The position numbers and the translations under genes are program-made. Below the pieces are notes generated by a model. The model was not told the DNA's origin, did not search any database, and was given only the letters and a program-made list of their open reading frames with translations. Source: Pseudomonadota bacterium (lineage in GTDB: Bacteria > Pseudomonadota > Alphaproteobacteria > Rhizobiales > Xanthobacteraceae). Taken from it: 64,000 nt of DNA. Location: assembly GCA_023387735.1 (NCBI GenBank), contig JAEWHP010000031.1:62001-126000 (forward strand), given 5' to 3'. Positions 14,359-24,081 of the stretch are shown one piece after another (the stretch's first letter is position 1; each line of letters opens with the position of its first letter).

Positions 14359-15530
14359 CGTTCCAGCACCACGCAATCGTCGGGCGTGAACCATGCCACC
14401 ACGCGCTGGCCCGCGCTGTAGGTATCCCTGTCGAGCCGCACGGTGTTGGCGATCGACGAGCGCACGATCACACCAGAATCGAGCCTGACCTTGTAGACCG
14501 TCAGGCCGCCGAGATAGCTTACATCAGCGACCTCGCCTTCGAGGCGGTTGATCAGTTGCGAACTGACGGCATCCGATCCCGGTCCGCGGCGCGACAGCTT
14601 CACCTTCTCGGGGCGAATGGCGACCGATACCGCGGTGCCGACCGCAACACCGCGCGGCTCCGCCACCGCCAGCGTTGCACCACCGCTCGTCGATACCGTT
14701 ACGCGGCTATGCTCGCGCGATGCGACTGCGCCGTCGAACAGGTTGACGTCGCCGACGAACTCGGCAACCCAGCGCGACTGCGGCGCCTCGTAAAGGTCGC
14801 GCGGGCTCGCGACCTGTTCGAGCCGGCCGGCGTTCATCACGCCAATACGATTCGCCATCGTCATCGCCTCCTCCTGGTCGTGGGTGACGATGATGAAGGT
14901 CATGCCGAGGCGGCGCTGCAGTTCCATCAACTCGGCCTGCGTGCTCTCGCGCAGCTTTTTGTCGAGCGCGGCCAGCGGTTCGTCGAGCAGCAGGATCCTG
15001 GGCCGGCGCGCCAGCGAGCGCGCCAACGCCACGCGCTGCTTCTGGCCGCCGGAAAGCTGGTCGGGCTTGCGCCGTTCCATGCCTTCGAGTTTCACCAGCG
15101 CCACCATCTCGGCGACGCGGCTATCGATCTCGACCCGCGGAAGGCCGGCGCGTTTCAGCCCGAAGGCGATGTTGTCGCGCACGTTGAGATGCGGAAACAG
15201 CGCGTAGTTCTGGAACATCATGTTGACGGGCCGCTCATGCGGCAGCACCGGCGCGATATCGCGGCCGCCGAGCAGGATGCGGCCCTCATCGGGCGTCTCG
15301 AAGCCGGCGAGCATGCGCAGCAGCGTGGTCTTGCCGCAGCCGCTCGGTCCGAGCAGCGCGAAAAACTCGCCGGCGGCGATGTCGAGCGAGAGCCGGTCCA
15401 CGGCGCGAAAATTGCCGAACGTCTTGGCGACCCCCTCGATGCGGAGCAGCGGAACGGCGGCGGCCGCGTCGGCCGGCGGTGCAGGCAAATTCGCTTGCGG
15501 TGCGTAAATTTCCGGCGATTCCTCGGTCAT
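14355..15530 (-). CDS. potG: Polyamine-type ABC transporter ATP-binding protein
   Basis: The 391-residue ATPase carries Walker A LLGPSGCGKTT (about residues 60-70), Q-loop MMFQNYALFPHL, signature LSGGQKQRVALARSLA and Walker B ILLLDEPLAALDKK. It ends with the switch His in VTHDQEEAM and a C-terminal TOBE-like regulatory domain (about 290-390). A 30-residue Ala/Pro-rich N-terminal extension precedes the nucleotide-binding domain. It heads the potGHI unit. No potF binding protein precedes it, since the next gene upstream is divergent. Confidence 0.9.
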   Translation of the reverse strand: MTEESPEIYAPQANLPAPPADAAAAVPLLRIEGVAKTFGNFRAVDRLSLDIAAGEFFALLGPSGCGKTTLLRMLAGFETPDEGRILLGGRDIAPVLPHERPVNMMFQNYALFPHLNVRDNIAFGLKRAGLPRVEIDSRVAEMVALVKLEGMERRKPDQLSGGQKQRVALARSLARRPRILLLDEPLAALDKKLRESTQAELMELQRRLGMTFIIVTHDQEEAMTMANRIGVMNAGRLEQVASPRDLYEAPQSRWVAEFVGDVNLFDGAVASREHSRVTVSTSGGATLAVAEPRGVAVGTAVSVAIRPEKVKLSRRGPGSDAVSSQLINRLEGEVADVSYLGGLTVYKVRLDSGVIVRSSIANTVRLDRDTYSAGQRVVAWFTPDDCVVLER

Positions 15531-15703
15531 GCCACCTGCCAGTACGATCGTGGCCGCACGCTAGCGGCGGATTAGCCTCCGCTCAACGTCTCGCGAGCCA
15601 CGAGCCACAATATTGTGGATGCCGCCGCTCTCCGCTCTGGTAAGGTTCGAAACTCCCAAAGACCCGCGATTGTGCGGCAAGAACGTTCGCGGAGGACACA
15701 TCG

Positions 15704-16204
15704 ATGCTCGTTCGCTATTTTGGCGCCGTGACGGCAATTTGCTGCCTGCTCGCGGGCACGGCCGCCGCCCAGGAGGCGCTCGTGACCTACAAGTCGCTCA
15801 CCCCGGAACTGGCGCAGGATCTGGCCAAGGCGACGCTGGCGGATTGCCGCAAGCGCGGCTTTCAGGTGACGGTCGCCGTCGTCGATCGCTTCGGCGTCAC
15901 ACAGGTGCTGCTGCGTGACCGCTTTGCCGGCACGCACACGGTTTCAACCGCAACGGGCAAGGCATGGACCGCGGCCAGCTTTCGCACCAGCACGACCGAA
16001 CTCGCGGCCATCAGCCAGCCCGGGATGATGCAGGCGGGCATCCGCAACCTGCCCGGCGCGGTCGTCATCGGTGGCGGGCTTACGGTCGAAGCCGGCGGCT
16101 CGCTGGTCGGGGCCGTCGGCGTTTCCGGAGCCCCCGGCGGCGACGCGGATGAAGCCTGCGCCAAGGCAGGCATCGAAGCCATCCGCGACAAGCTCGATTT
16201 CTAG
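15704..16204 (+). CDS. Secreted HbpS/GlcG-family (heme-degrading domain) protein
   Basis: The 166-residue protein has a signal peptide (residues 1-22, MLVRYFGAVTAICCLLAGTA, cleavage near AAAQ). The mature part has the GlcG/HbpS fold pattern: LTPELAQDLAKATLADC, VTVAVVDRFGVTQVLLRD, a TATGKAWTAASF helix, LPGAVVIGGGLTVEAGG and a VGAVGVSGAPGGDADEACA stretch. Characterised relatives bind heme or cobalamin or belong to two-component sensing systems, but most are unassigned. The next gene follows after 16 nt and may be cotranscribed. Confidence 0.83.
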   Translation: MLVRYFGAVTAICCLLAGTAAAQEALVTYKSLTPELAQDLAKATLADCRKRGFQVTVAVVDRFGVTQVLLRDRFAGTHTVSTATGKAWTAASFRTSTTELAAISQPGMMQAGIRNLPGAVVIGGGLTVEAGGSLVGAVGVSGAPGGDADEACAKAGIEAIRDKLDF

Positions 16205-16220
16205 CCGGCGCGAAACAACG

Positions 16221-17543
16221 ATGAACCGGGACAGATACGATCTTCCGCTGACAACCAGTTCGGACCGCTCCGCGGCGCACTACCGGGACGGCATGGACTG
16301 CATGCTGTCGGCCTGGCACGGCGCCGCGGAAGCGTTCGACAAGGCGATCGCGCATGATCCAGGCTTTGCGCTGGCCTATATCGGCCGCGCCCGCGTCCAT
16401 CAGCTCAACATGGAAGGTAGCGAGGCGCGCGCGATGGCAGCGCAAGCCCGTGACCTCGTCGCCGGCGCAACCCCGCGGGAAAAAAGCCATGTCGAGATCA
16501 TCGCCTCGGTCATCGAGGGCAAGCCGAAAGTCGCCGTCAGCGGCGCCGAAGCGCACCTGGAAGAATATCCGCGCGACGCGCAAGTGCTGTCGCTGCTGCT
16601 CGGCGCGTTCGGGCTCTATGCGTTCTCCGGCCGCCCCGACCACGATGCCGCGAAGCTCGCGATCTGCGAACGCCACGCGCCTCACTATGGCGAGGATTGG
16701 TGGTTCCTCTCCTATCTCGGTTGGTCCAATACCGAAGCGGGAAACCTTGCGACCGGCAGGAAATTATCCGAGCGTGCGATGGCGCTGCGATCGGCCAACG
16801 CCAACGCGGCGCATGGTCTCTCGCACGCGATGTTCGAGCAAGGCGACATGGAGGCAGGCCGCAGCTTTCTGTCGCAATGGATGCCGGCGCACGATCGCCA
16901 GAGCTTTCTGCACGGACATCTCGCCTGGCACGTTGCGCTGACCGCACTCGATGCCGGCGATCTCGACGGCGCGCTTGGTATCTACGAACAGCACATCAAG
17001 CCCGCAGGCCGGCCCTACCCGCCGCTGAACATCTTCACCGACGGTACCTCGCTGCTGTGGCGGCTTTCGCTGGCGGGCCAGACCGGGCTCGAGGCGCATT
17101 GGCGGGATATGGCCAGCTATGGCGCGAAATATTTCCCGCAGGCCGGAGCGCACTTCGCCGACGTGCATTTTGCGCTGGCCGCGGCGGCAGATGGCGATGC
17201 GCTGAAAACACGGTTGGCCCAACTGGAAGCGCGCGAGGCCGACGGCATGCTGGCGCCGGGCCGCGCCGCCATCGAACTCAGTCGCGGCATGCTCGCCTTC
17301 GCTGAAGGCGACAATGCGGGCGCGATCCGCTTGCTGGAACCCGCTATATCCGAACTGTCGCGAATTGGCGGCAGCCATGCGCAGCGCGAATTATGGGAAG
17401 ACACGCTGATCGTGGCCTGCCTGCGCGCCGGCCACGGTGACAAGGCCGCGAGCCGCATCTCGGCTCGGCTCGATCGCAGACCCTCGGCGCGGGACGAGGC
17501 CTGGTCACGCGTGGCGCGAGGAGCGACAGGTCAACGCCCTTGA
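16221..17543 (+). CDS. Tetratricopeptide-repeat protein related to TTC38
   Basis: ATG 16221 lies 16 nt after the preceding stop and yields 440 residues. Alpha-alpha repeats of about 35 residues run through the chain (for example AFDKAIAHDPGFALAYIGRA and GNLATGRKLSERAMALRSAN). The HGHLAWHVALTALDAGDLDG stretch followed by IYEQHIKP is the landmark of the TTC38 family, found in bacteria and animals with unknown function. No signal peptide is present. It is probably a cytoplasmic scaffold or enzyme, and no catalytic residues are claimed. Confidence 0.82.
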   Translation: MNRDRYDLPLTTSSDRSAAHYRDGMDCMLSAWHGAAEAFDKAIAHDPGFALAYIGRARVHQLNMEGSEARAMAAQARDLVAGATPREKSHVEIIASVIEGKPKVAVSGAEAHLEEYPRDAQVLSLLLGAFGLYAFSGRPDHDAAKLAICERHAPHYGEDWWFLSYLGWSNTEAGNLATGRKLSERAMALRSANANAAHGLSHAMFEQGDMEAGRSFLSQWMPAHDRQSFLHGHLAWHVALTALDAGDLDGALGIYEQHIKPAGRPYPPLNIFTDGTSLLWRLSLAGQTGLEAHWRDMASYGAKYFPQAGAHFADVHFALAAAADGDALKTRLAQLEAREADGMLAPGRAAIELSRGMLAFAEGDNAGAIRLLEPAISELSRIGGSHAQRELWEDTLIVACLRAGHGDKAASRISARLDRRPSARDEAWSRVARGATGQRP

Positions 17544-17570
17544 GGGCGATGGCAACGACCGTTCCGGACG

Positions 17571-17864
17571 TCAATTCGTCCGGGGAAGGTGACGTATCTC
17601 AATCGTCCCGCCGGCCTCGAAGTGCGGATTGCCCGCCAGGAGCGATCTTGCATGATCGATGCTGTCGGCATTGACGCGAATATATCCGACGAGATGCGCG
17701 GTGATCGGTGGAGCCGGGCCATGCTTCCGTACACAAATTCCATCGCCGATCGCGCTACCGCCCCCAAACGAGCCGCTCGCCTGCAGCTGTTTCAGATACG
17801 GCTCCCAGGCGCTGTCACGAACACCAGCGACGTCGTCATGCATGAGCAAGATGTATTCGGCCAT
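17571..17864 (-). CDS. YCII-related domain protein
   Basis: This 97-residue protein begins MAEYILLMHDDV, has a helical AWEPYLKQLQASGSFGGGSA segment, and ends in a VGYIRVNADSIDHARSLLAG strand-helix pair. This is the ferredoxin-like YCII/DGPF layout. Relatives are often paired with ECF sigma factors or act as small stress proteins; the function is unknown here. It is convergent with the TTC38-like gene and lies 41 nt from the glycerol-3-phosphate dehydrogenase gene on the same strand. Confidence 0.8.
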   Translation of the reverse strand: MAEYILLMHDDVAGVRDSAWEPYLKQLQASGSFGGGSAIGDGICVRKHGPAPPITAHLVGYIRVNADSIDHARSLLAGNPHFEAGGTIEIRHLPRTN

Positions 17865-17905
17865 ACGAATCTCCCCGAACCTGATCTGCGCCCCGGCCTA
17901 TCGAC

Positions 17906-19387
17906 TCAAGAACTAGTACGTCCATCGTTCGCCATGAAGGCCGCCAGCGCCTCGCGATCCGCCGGCGGCATCGTAAGCCCGAGCTTGGAGCGCCGCCACA
18001 GAATATCGTCCGGAAAACGCGCCCATTCGTTCTGCATGAGGTAGCGCACTTCCGCGCCGGTCAATTCCGGTCCAAAGGCCGGGCCGAGATCGCCGCGCGA
18101 TTTGGCGTCGCCGAGGATCGCCTTGACGTTGGAACCGTAGGCGGCGACAAGCCGCCACGCCTGGTTCTCATCGAGAAAGCGCCAGCGCTCGCGCGCCTCG
18201 TCGACCTCATGGTCGAAACGGTCCCAGGCGAAATCGCCGCCTGGAAGTGGCGACTTCGCGGTCCAGCGCCCCGACATCGGATAGAACGGCGCGAGCTTGG
18301 TGACTGCCCGCTCCGCACGCAGCCGCGAGGTGGTGACGTCGCCGCCGAAAATCGTGATCAACGGCGCCTTGTCACGCCGGTAGTGCAGATTCATCGTGCC
18401 ATCCCGCTGGGATCGCCGGCTCACCGGGTTCATCACCATGTTGGCTCCGGAAAGCGTATGCACCACGTCGACCGCCTCGATCCGTTCGCGGAAATAGCGG
18501 TTGGCCGCATCGCAGAGATAGGCGACGTCGCTGGCCGCCATCGCGACAATGGCGGGATCGCCCTTGAAGCCATGGCCGGCGGTGCCGATCAGCGTGAAAT
18601 CGCGCTCGTAGGGGCTTGCGAAGATCAGCCGGCCGTCGCCGTTCCGGAAGACATAGACGTTGTCGCAGTCGAATAGCCGTCGCACGACGATCTGGCTCAT
18701 CTGCACGGCGGCGACGTTGGGCGGGGGCACGCGCAACACGGTCTCGGCAACAGATGCGGACCAGGCTCCGGCCGCGTTGACGACGGCCCGCGCCGTGATC
18801 ACCTTGCGGAAGCCGCGGTCCTTCACCACCAGCCGCCATTCCCTGCCGCGCTCGGCCCGGGTGCAGCGCGCGCCGGTGCGGATCACGGCGCCACGGGCCG
18901 CAGCATCGACGGCGGTCAGCACCACCAGGCGGGAGTCATCCACGACACAGTCGGAATATTCGAAGGCGGTACCGAACGGCCGCTTCAGCGCGTTGCCGAC
19001 CGGATGGTGGGTGACATCAAGGGTGGCGGATGGCGGCAACCGATTGCGCGAAGCCAGCCGGTCGTAGAGCAGCAGCCATGAGCGCAACTGCCAGGGCGCG
19101 CGATCTTCCGAATGGGAGGGGATGGCAAAGCGCATCGGGCGCACCAGATGCGGCGCGATTCCGAGCCAGACGTCACGCTCCGCAAGCGCAGCACGGACAC
19201 GCAGGAAATGCCGACGCTCGAGCCTCTCCAGATCACCATGGATCAGCCTTGGCGAGGCCGAGGAAGCGCCTGCGCCGAGATCGCCCTGCTCCAGCAGGAT
19301 CACGCGCAGGCCGCGCCCAGCGGCGTCGCGCGCGATGCTGACGCCGTTCAACCCGCCACCGATGATCGCAAGATCGTAGTCCGCCAT
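17906..19387 (-). CDS. glpD: Glycerol-3-phosphate dehydrogenase (FAD, GlpD type)
   Basis: This 493-residue flavoenzyme oxidises sn-glycerol 3-phosphate to dihydroxyacetone phosphate at the membrane and feeds electrons to quinone. The FAD motif is at the N-terminus (MADYDLAIIGGGLNGVSIAR, then DAAGRGLRVILLEQGDLGAG). It is followed by SSASPRLIHGDLERLE and the FSGANMVMNPVSRR-like substrate region (LSGANMVMNPVSR). The C-terminal DAO_C domain covers about 380-490. ATG 19387 is preferred to a TTG six bases upstream. No glycerol kinase or transporter is adjacent. Confidence 0.88.
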   Translation of the reverse strand: MADYDLAIIGGGLNGVSIARDAAGRGLRVILLEQGDLGAGASSASPRLIHGDLERLERRHFLRVRAALAERDVWLGIAPHLVRPMRFAIPSHSEDRAPWQLRSWLLLYDRLASRNRLPPSATLDVTHHPVGNALKRPFGTAFEYSDCVVDDSRLVVLTAVDAAARGAVIRTGARCTRAERGREWRLVVKDRGFRKVITARAVVNAAGAWSASVAETVLRVPPPNVAAVQMSQIVVRRLFDCDNVYVFRNGDGRLIFASPYERDFTLIGTAGHGFKGDPAIVAMAASDVAYLCDAANRYFRERIEAVDVVHTLSGANMVMNPVSRRSQRDGTMNLHYRRDKAPLITIFGGDVTTSRLRAERAVTKLAPFYPMSGRWTAKSPLPGGDFAWDRFDHEVDEARERWRFLDENQAWRLVAAYGSNVKAILGDAKSRGDLGPAFGPELTGAEVRYLMQNEWARFPDDILWRRSKLGLTMPPADREALAAFMANDGRTSS

Positions 19388-19508
19388 ACGCAAGGCTACT
19401 GTTGAGAATCGAAGTTCTCCACACTAGGACATGATCGCGACGACAAGATACCGGTTTCGGGTCGAGATCGTGTCGGGCAGGCGCGCGCAAGATAATGGCG
19501 GGGACGAA

Positions 19509-22205
19509 TCAGGCGCGGGCCCGTTGGCGCGCAGCGTCCAGTTCGCTGACAGCGCCGCGGCCCACCAGCGCGGCGTACTGGCCGATCGGCAACGGCTTGC
19601 CGAGGAAATAGCCCTGCACCGCGTCGCATCCCTCTTCCGACAGGAAGCTGAGCTGCTCCTGCGTCTCGACGCCCTCGGCGACGATCGACATTTCGAGGCC
19701 GTGGCCGAGGTCGATGACGGCGCGCACGATCGCCGCCGATTGCGGATTGCTCCCGAGATTCATGACAAAGGCACGGTCGATCTTGATCTTGTCGAACGGG
19801 AACGCCTGCAGATAGCTCAGCGAGGAATAGCCGGAACCGAAATCGTCCATCGAGATGCGCACGCCAAGCGCCTTCAGCCGCCGCAGCAGCGCCAGGCCGC
19901 GATCGAAATCCTCGATCAGCACGCCCTCGGTGATTTCAAGTTCGAGCCGGTCAGGCGCCAGGCCGGTTTCGAGCAGGATCGAATGCACGAGGCTGACGAC
20001 GTCGCCGTGCATGAACTGCGCCGGCGACAGGTTGACGGCAACCTGCAGCGGCACCGGCCACGAGGCCGCCTCGCGGCAGGCTTCGCGCAGGATCCAGACG
20101 CCCATTTCGACGATCAGGCCGCTTTCCTCCGCCAGCGGGATGAACTCGCCCGGTGAAACGAAGCCGCGCGCCGGATGCATCCAGCGCGCCAGTGCCTCGA
20201 AGCCGATGATCTTGCTGGCGGCGACCGTCGAGCCCGCTGCGGCCTGCGGCTGGTAGTGCAGCGACAATTCGCCGTTCCTGATCGCCATCGAGAGATCCTG
20301 ATGCAGCACGCGGCGGTCGCGGATCTGCTGGTCCATCTCTGGCGCGAAAATGCCGATCGAGCCGCGCGACTTCTGCTTGGCGCGGAACAGCGCCGCGCCG
20401 GAATTGGCGAGCAGCGAAGCCGCATCCGCACCGTGATGCGGAAACACCGATATGCCGGTGGTGATGCCGGTGCGAACCGACTTGCCATCGATCAGGAATT
20501 CTTCGGACATCGTTTGCGCAAGCTGTTCGGCCAGCGCCTTGCCGGCCTCCGGCTGCTTGCCGTCGATGATCAGGCCGAACTCGTCGCCGGAGAGCCGGGC
20601 CACCACGCCGCCGCGGGCGGATGCCTGGATGCGGCCGGCCACTTCGACCAGGAGCTTGTCGCCCGTCGCGTGGCCGAACACGTCGTTGATTTCCTTCAAC
20701 CCGTCGAGGTCGACGCAGAGCACCGCAAACTCTTCGTCGGTGCCGGCGCAGGCCTCGATCATCTGGGCCAGCGCCTGCAGGAAGGAGGCGCGGTTCGGCA
20801 GGTCGGTCAGGCCGTCATGATAGGCCATGTGCGCCATCCGCGATTCGGTCTGGCGGCGATCGGTGACGTCCTCATGGGTCTTGATCAGGTATTGCGGCTC
20901 GCCGGCCTCGTCGAGCACGGTCATGCGGCGGGTCAGGAACAGCCGCAGCCCGTCCTTGGTCGAGATCGGGTGCTCTTCGGTGAGCAGACCCCGTTTCTTT
21001 ATCGCCGCCTCGTCGCGCGCGATGATCAGCTTGGCTTCGCGCGGATTGAAGATATCGGAGGCGGTCAACCCGGTGGCGTCCTCGCGGCGGCGGTTGAGGA
21101 TGGTCTCGGCGCTGCGGTTGGCGAGCAAATAGCGGCCGTCGCTGACGCGCTCGACGATCAGCGAAACCGGGATGTTGTCGACCACGAGCTCGAGGAACTT
21201 CTTGGTGCTTTCCAGCTCGCGCGACAGTGAGCGCCGCTCGGTGACGTCGTCGAACAGGTTGATCAGGAATTCGGGCTCGCCGTTCTCGTTGCGGGCGACC
21301 ACGCGGTTCGAGGAGATCACGCGTTGTTCGTCGCCACGTTCGACGAAATATTCGCTGTGGTTATGGCCGTCCGGCGCGTTCAGCACCGCCGCGTCCGCAA
21401 CCTCGATGCTCCTTGCGGTTTCCTGCCGGAAGATCTCGTCGGCACGCTTGCCGACGATGTGGTCGCGGGAGAAGCGGGAGAAGCGCTCGAACGCGCGGTT
21501 GACGAAAATATAACGGCCGTCCTCGATGTTCTTGGCGGCGACACAGACCGGAACGTTGTCGAGCACCGATTCCAGGAACTGCGTTGTCGATGCGAGTTTG
21601 CGCGACAGCCTGCGTTGCTCGGTGCAATCCTCGTGGGTCCCGATCGTCCCCCCGTTGGGCAGGCGGAACATCTTCGTCAGCACCGACCGCCCATCCGGCA
21701 GCTCGATGACGATGCCTTCCGGGCGGCGGGCAAGCGCGCTGAATTCGTTGACCGAAAGCGTCATCAGGCCTCGCGCACGGCGCAGCTCGACCAGTTCGCT
21801 GCCGGTCATGCCGCTGGAAATATCGGCGCGTGTGAGCCCGTACATCTCGATGAAGCGATCGTTGCAGAACACGATGCGGTTCTGCGCATTGGTGATCATC
21901 ACACCCTGATTGAGATTGTTCAGGGCGGAGCTGATGAATGCATTGCGCCGCAGTCTGGCGTGCCTGGCGTCGCGCAGCGCCGACAAGGCCCAGAGCCCCA
22001 GCGCCGTCAGGAAGGCGACGATAGCGACGCCGCCGAGCAGCAGCTCCCAGAGCCGGCTGGAGTCGAGCGCGTCGAAGTAGCTCAAGTCGGCGGGCTGCGT
22101 GGCTCCCCACGCCGATCCACATGGCGCGGCAGTTGCGGCCAGGCATGCGAACGCCAGCGCCGGAATCGAATTCCTCCCGCCTGCCTGCCTGTTCGCGTAA
22201 GCCAT
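19509..22205 (-). CDS. Membrane-anchored PAS-GGDEF-EAL cyclic-di-GMP phosphodiesterase
   Basis: The 898-residue protein has a signal/anchor region and one strong membrane helix (about 53-75, LLLGGVAIVAFLTALGLWAL). Three PAS domains follow (about 90-200, 210-330 and 345-455), then GGDEF (about 465-625) and EAL (about 640-885). The GGDEF signature is SGDEF and no RxxD inhibitory site is seen. The EAL domain keeps FEALARW, NLSPAQF, LELEITEG, DDFGSGYSS, KIDRAFV, AEGVET and QGYFLGKP. It is therefore best read as a phosphodiesterase whose cyclase half is weak or regulatory. Confidence 0.9.
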   Translation of the reverse strand: MAYANRQAGGRNSIPALAFACLAATAAPCGSAWGATQPADLSYFDALDSSRLWELLLGGVAIVAFLTALGLWALSALRDARHARLRRNAFISSALNNLNQGVMITNAQNRIVFCNDRFIEMYGLTRADISSGMTGSELVELRRARGLMTLSVNEFSALARRPEGIVIELPDGRSVLTKMFRLPNGGTIGTHEDCTEQRRLSRKLASTTQFLESVLDNVPVCVAAKNIEDGRYIFVNRAFERFSRFSRDHIVGKRADEIFRQETARSIEVADAAVLNAPDGHNHSEYFVERGDEQRVISSNRVVARNENGEPEFLINLFDDVTERRSLSRELESTKKFLELVVDNIPVSLIVERVSDGRYLLANRSAETILNRRREDATGLTASDIFNPREAKLIIARDEAAIKKRGLLTEEHPISTKDGLRLFLTRRMTVLDEAGEPQYLIKTHEDVTDRRQTESRMAHMAYHDGLTDLPNRASFLQALAQMIEACAGTDEEFAVLCVDLDGLKEINDVFGHATGDKLLVEVAGRIQASARGGVVARLSGDEFGLIIDGKQPEAGKALAEQLAQTMSEEFLIDGKSVRTGITTGISVFPHHGADAASLLANSGAALFRAKQKSRGSIGIFAPEMDQQIRDRRVLHQDLSMAIRNGELSLHYQPQAAAGSTVAASKIIGFEALARWMHPARGFVSPGEFIPLAEESGLIVEMGVWILREACREAASWPVPLQVAVNLSPAQFMHGDVVSLVHSILLETGLAPDRLELEITEGVLIEDFDRGLALLRRLKALGVRISMDDFGSGYSSLSYLQAFPFDKIKIDRAFVMNLGSNPQSAAIVRAVIDLGHGLEMSIVAEGVETQEQLSFLSEEGCDAVQGYFLGKPLPIGQYAALVGRGAVSELDAARQRARA

Positions 22206-22464
22206 TACCCACCCAAGGATTTGCGGTCGGAGTGTCTGGCTTGACGGGTTTGGATCGGGTAAACGACTACCCGCGCAACCGCGAAATGCGACCTGAATTA
22301 CGGCAATTGCCCTGACATGATTAATGCTTCACTAACGGGACTGCATTCGAAGCGTATTTCGAAGCAAACCAACGGGTTGTTGGGGCGCTTCGGCGAACAA
22401 AACGATCATGACAAGGCACGGCAACTGCCGATTTCCGTGCCGGCTTCCCGGCCCCGGAACTGCC

Positions 22465-23568
22465 ATGGACAAGGTTGATTGCGTCGTTATCGGAGCGGGG
22501 GTGGTCGGCCTCGCGATTGCCCGGCGGCTGGCCCAGGCCGGCCGCGAAGTGATCGTGCTGGAGGCCGCCGAGGGGATCGGCACCGTGACTTCCTCGCGCA
22601 ACAGCGAAGTGATCCACGCCGGAATATATTACCGCGCCAACAGCCTGATGGCGCAGATGTGCGTCAGCGGCAAGCACGCGCTGTACCGGTATTGCCGCGA
22701 CCACGGCATCCCGCACCGTAACTGCGGCAAGCTGATCGTCGCGACCACAACGCAGGAAACCGAAAAGCTGCAATCGATCCGTGCGCATGCCGAAGCCAAC
22801 GGCGTTGACGATCTGCAGCTGTTGACGGGCGAAGCCGCCCGAGCGCTGGAGCCGGCACTGAACTGCGACGCGGCCCTGTTGTCACCGTCCACCGGCATTA
22901 TCGACAGCCACGCCTACATGCTGGCGCTGCGCGGCGATGCGGAAGACGCCGGCGCGGCTTTCGCGTTTCATACGCCGCTGCTCCACGCCCGGGCCGGCGC
23001 CGGCCACATCGAACTCGAAATCGGCGGCGATGCGCCGATGATGCTGGCGTGCAACCTGCTGGTCAATTCGGCCGGACTGGGCGCGCCTGCCGTGGCGCGC
23101 AGCATCGATGGCATGCCGGTCGGGCAGATTCCTTCGGCCTATCTGGCCAAGGGCAATTATTTCAGCTGCAGCGCGCGGTCGCCGTTTTCACGCTTGATCT
23201 ATCCGGTGCCGGAGCCCGGCGGGCTCGGGGTGCACCTGACGCTCGACATGGCAGGACAGGCGCGGTTCGGCCCCGACGTCGAATGGGTCGAGAGCATCGA
23301 CTACGCAGTGGATCCGGCGCGCGCCGAGCGGTTCTATCCCGCAATCCGGCGCTATTGGCCGACGCTGCCTGACGGCGCGTTGATGCCGAGCTATTCCGGT
23401 ATCCGGCCCAAAATCGTGCCGCCTGCGGTCGCCACGCAGGACTTTCTGATCCAGGGTCCGCAGGACCACGGCGTCGCCGGGCTGATCAATCTGTTCGGTA
23501 TCGAATCGCCGGGACTGACGTCGTCGCTCGCGATCGCCGATCATGTCGGCGCGCTGGCCGAGGTGTAA
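22465..23568 (+). CDS. FAD-dependent oxidoreductase, L-2-hydroxyglutarate dehydrogenase-like
   Basis: This 367-residue DAO-family flavoprotein starts at ATG 22465. The FAD motif reads VDCVVIGAGVVGLAIARRLA with REVIVLEAAEGIGTVTSSRN. This is followed by SEVIHAGIYYRANSLMAQMC, the stretch that marks LhgO-like enzymes, and it ends ESPGLTSSLAIADHVGAL. It probably oxidises a 2-hydroxy acid such as L-2-hydroxyglutarate, passing electrons to the quinone pool. It stands alone, divergent from the PAS-GGDEF-EAL gene. The exact substrate is inferred. Confidence 0.83.
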   Translation: MDKVDCVVIGAGVVGLAIARRLAQAGREVIVLEAAEGIGTVTSSRNSEVIHAGIYYRANSLMAQMCVSGKHALYRYCRDHGIPHRNCGKLIVATTTQETEKLQSIRAHAEANGVDDLQLLTGEAARALEPALNCDAALLSPSTGIIDSHAYMLALRGDAEDAGAAFAFHTPLLHARAGAGHIELEIGGDAPMMLACNLLVNSAGLGAPAVARSIDGMPVGQIPSAYLAKGNYFSCSARSPFSRLIYPVPEPGGLGVHLTLDMAGQARFGPDVEWVESIDYAVDPARAERFYPAIRRYWPTLPDGALMPSYSGIRPKIVPPAVATQDFLIQGPQDHGVAGLINLFGIESPGLTSSLAIADHVGALAEV

Positions 23569-23656
23569 TCGGACATCGCAGCAGCCCGCAACCTGAGGAT
23601 GAGCGCATCGCGCCCATCCCGGCTGCGTGACGTTTTCGGTACTGTACTGATACTGA

Positions 23657-23842
23657 TTAGTGGAGAGTTTCGCTGGCGGATTGCTTCAACCGCTGGATCT
23701 CATCCTTGACCATCAACTTGCGGCGCTTCAGCTCGACAATGTGGAGGTCGTCTGTGGAAAGGTGCACGAGCGCTTCGTGCAATTCGTTCTCTAGGCTCTT
23801 GTGTTTACGTTCTAGTTCAACAAGATGCGCCTCTAGTGCCAT
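23657..23842 (-). CDS. YdcH family small helical protein (DUF465)
   Basis: This 61-residue protein reads MALEAHLVELERKHKSLENE, then an acidic linker, then DLHIVELKRRKLMVKDEIQR. This is the two-helix coiled coil that defines DUF465, including the typical LKRRKL(xx)KDEI motif. GGAGG precedes the ATG. The function is unknown, although DUF465 genes are near-universal in alphaproteobacteria. A second, divergent member starts 240 bp away at 24082. Confidence 0.88.
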   Translation of the reverse strand: MALEAHLVELERKHKSLENELHEALVHLSTDDLHIVELKRRKLMVKDEIQRLKQSASETLH

Positions 23843-24081
23843 ACGAAACCTCCTCGGTGGTTAAAACCTCAGATTCGATCCGGACAAGAGAGTGTACACC
23901 AGCGGCTTCGTCTGTCGATGGCAATCGAGAATCCGGCCTCTCAAAATTTTCGGATTTATCTGTAACCAATCGTGACTATGGAACCAGGTCCGCTTGCGGA
24001 GCGACCTCGCAGGGACGATATTCTCGACAGTTTGCGACAACATGCCTTCAACCTCATCGTGCTCTTTAGTCAACGTACACC

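Noticed and set aside
23861..24073. 70-codon minus-strand frame between the two DUF465 genes
   Set aside because: It has no ribosome-binding site and no pattern. The interval is better read as a shared upstream region.
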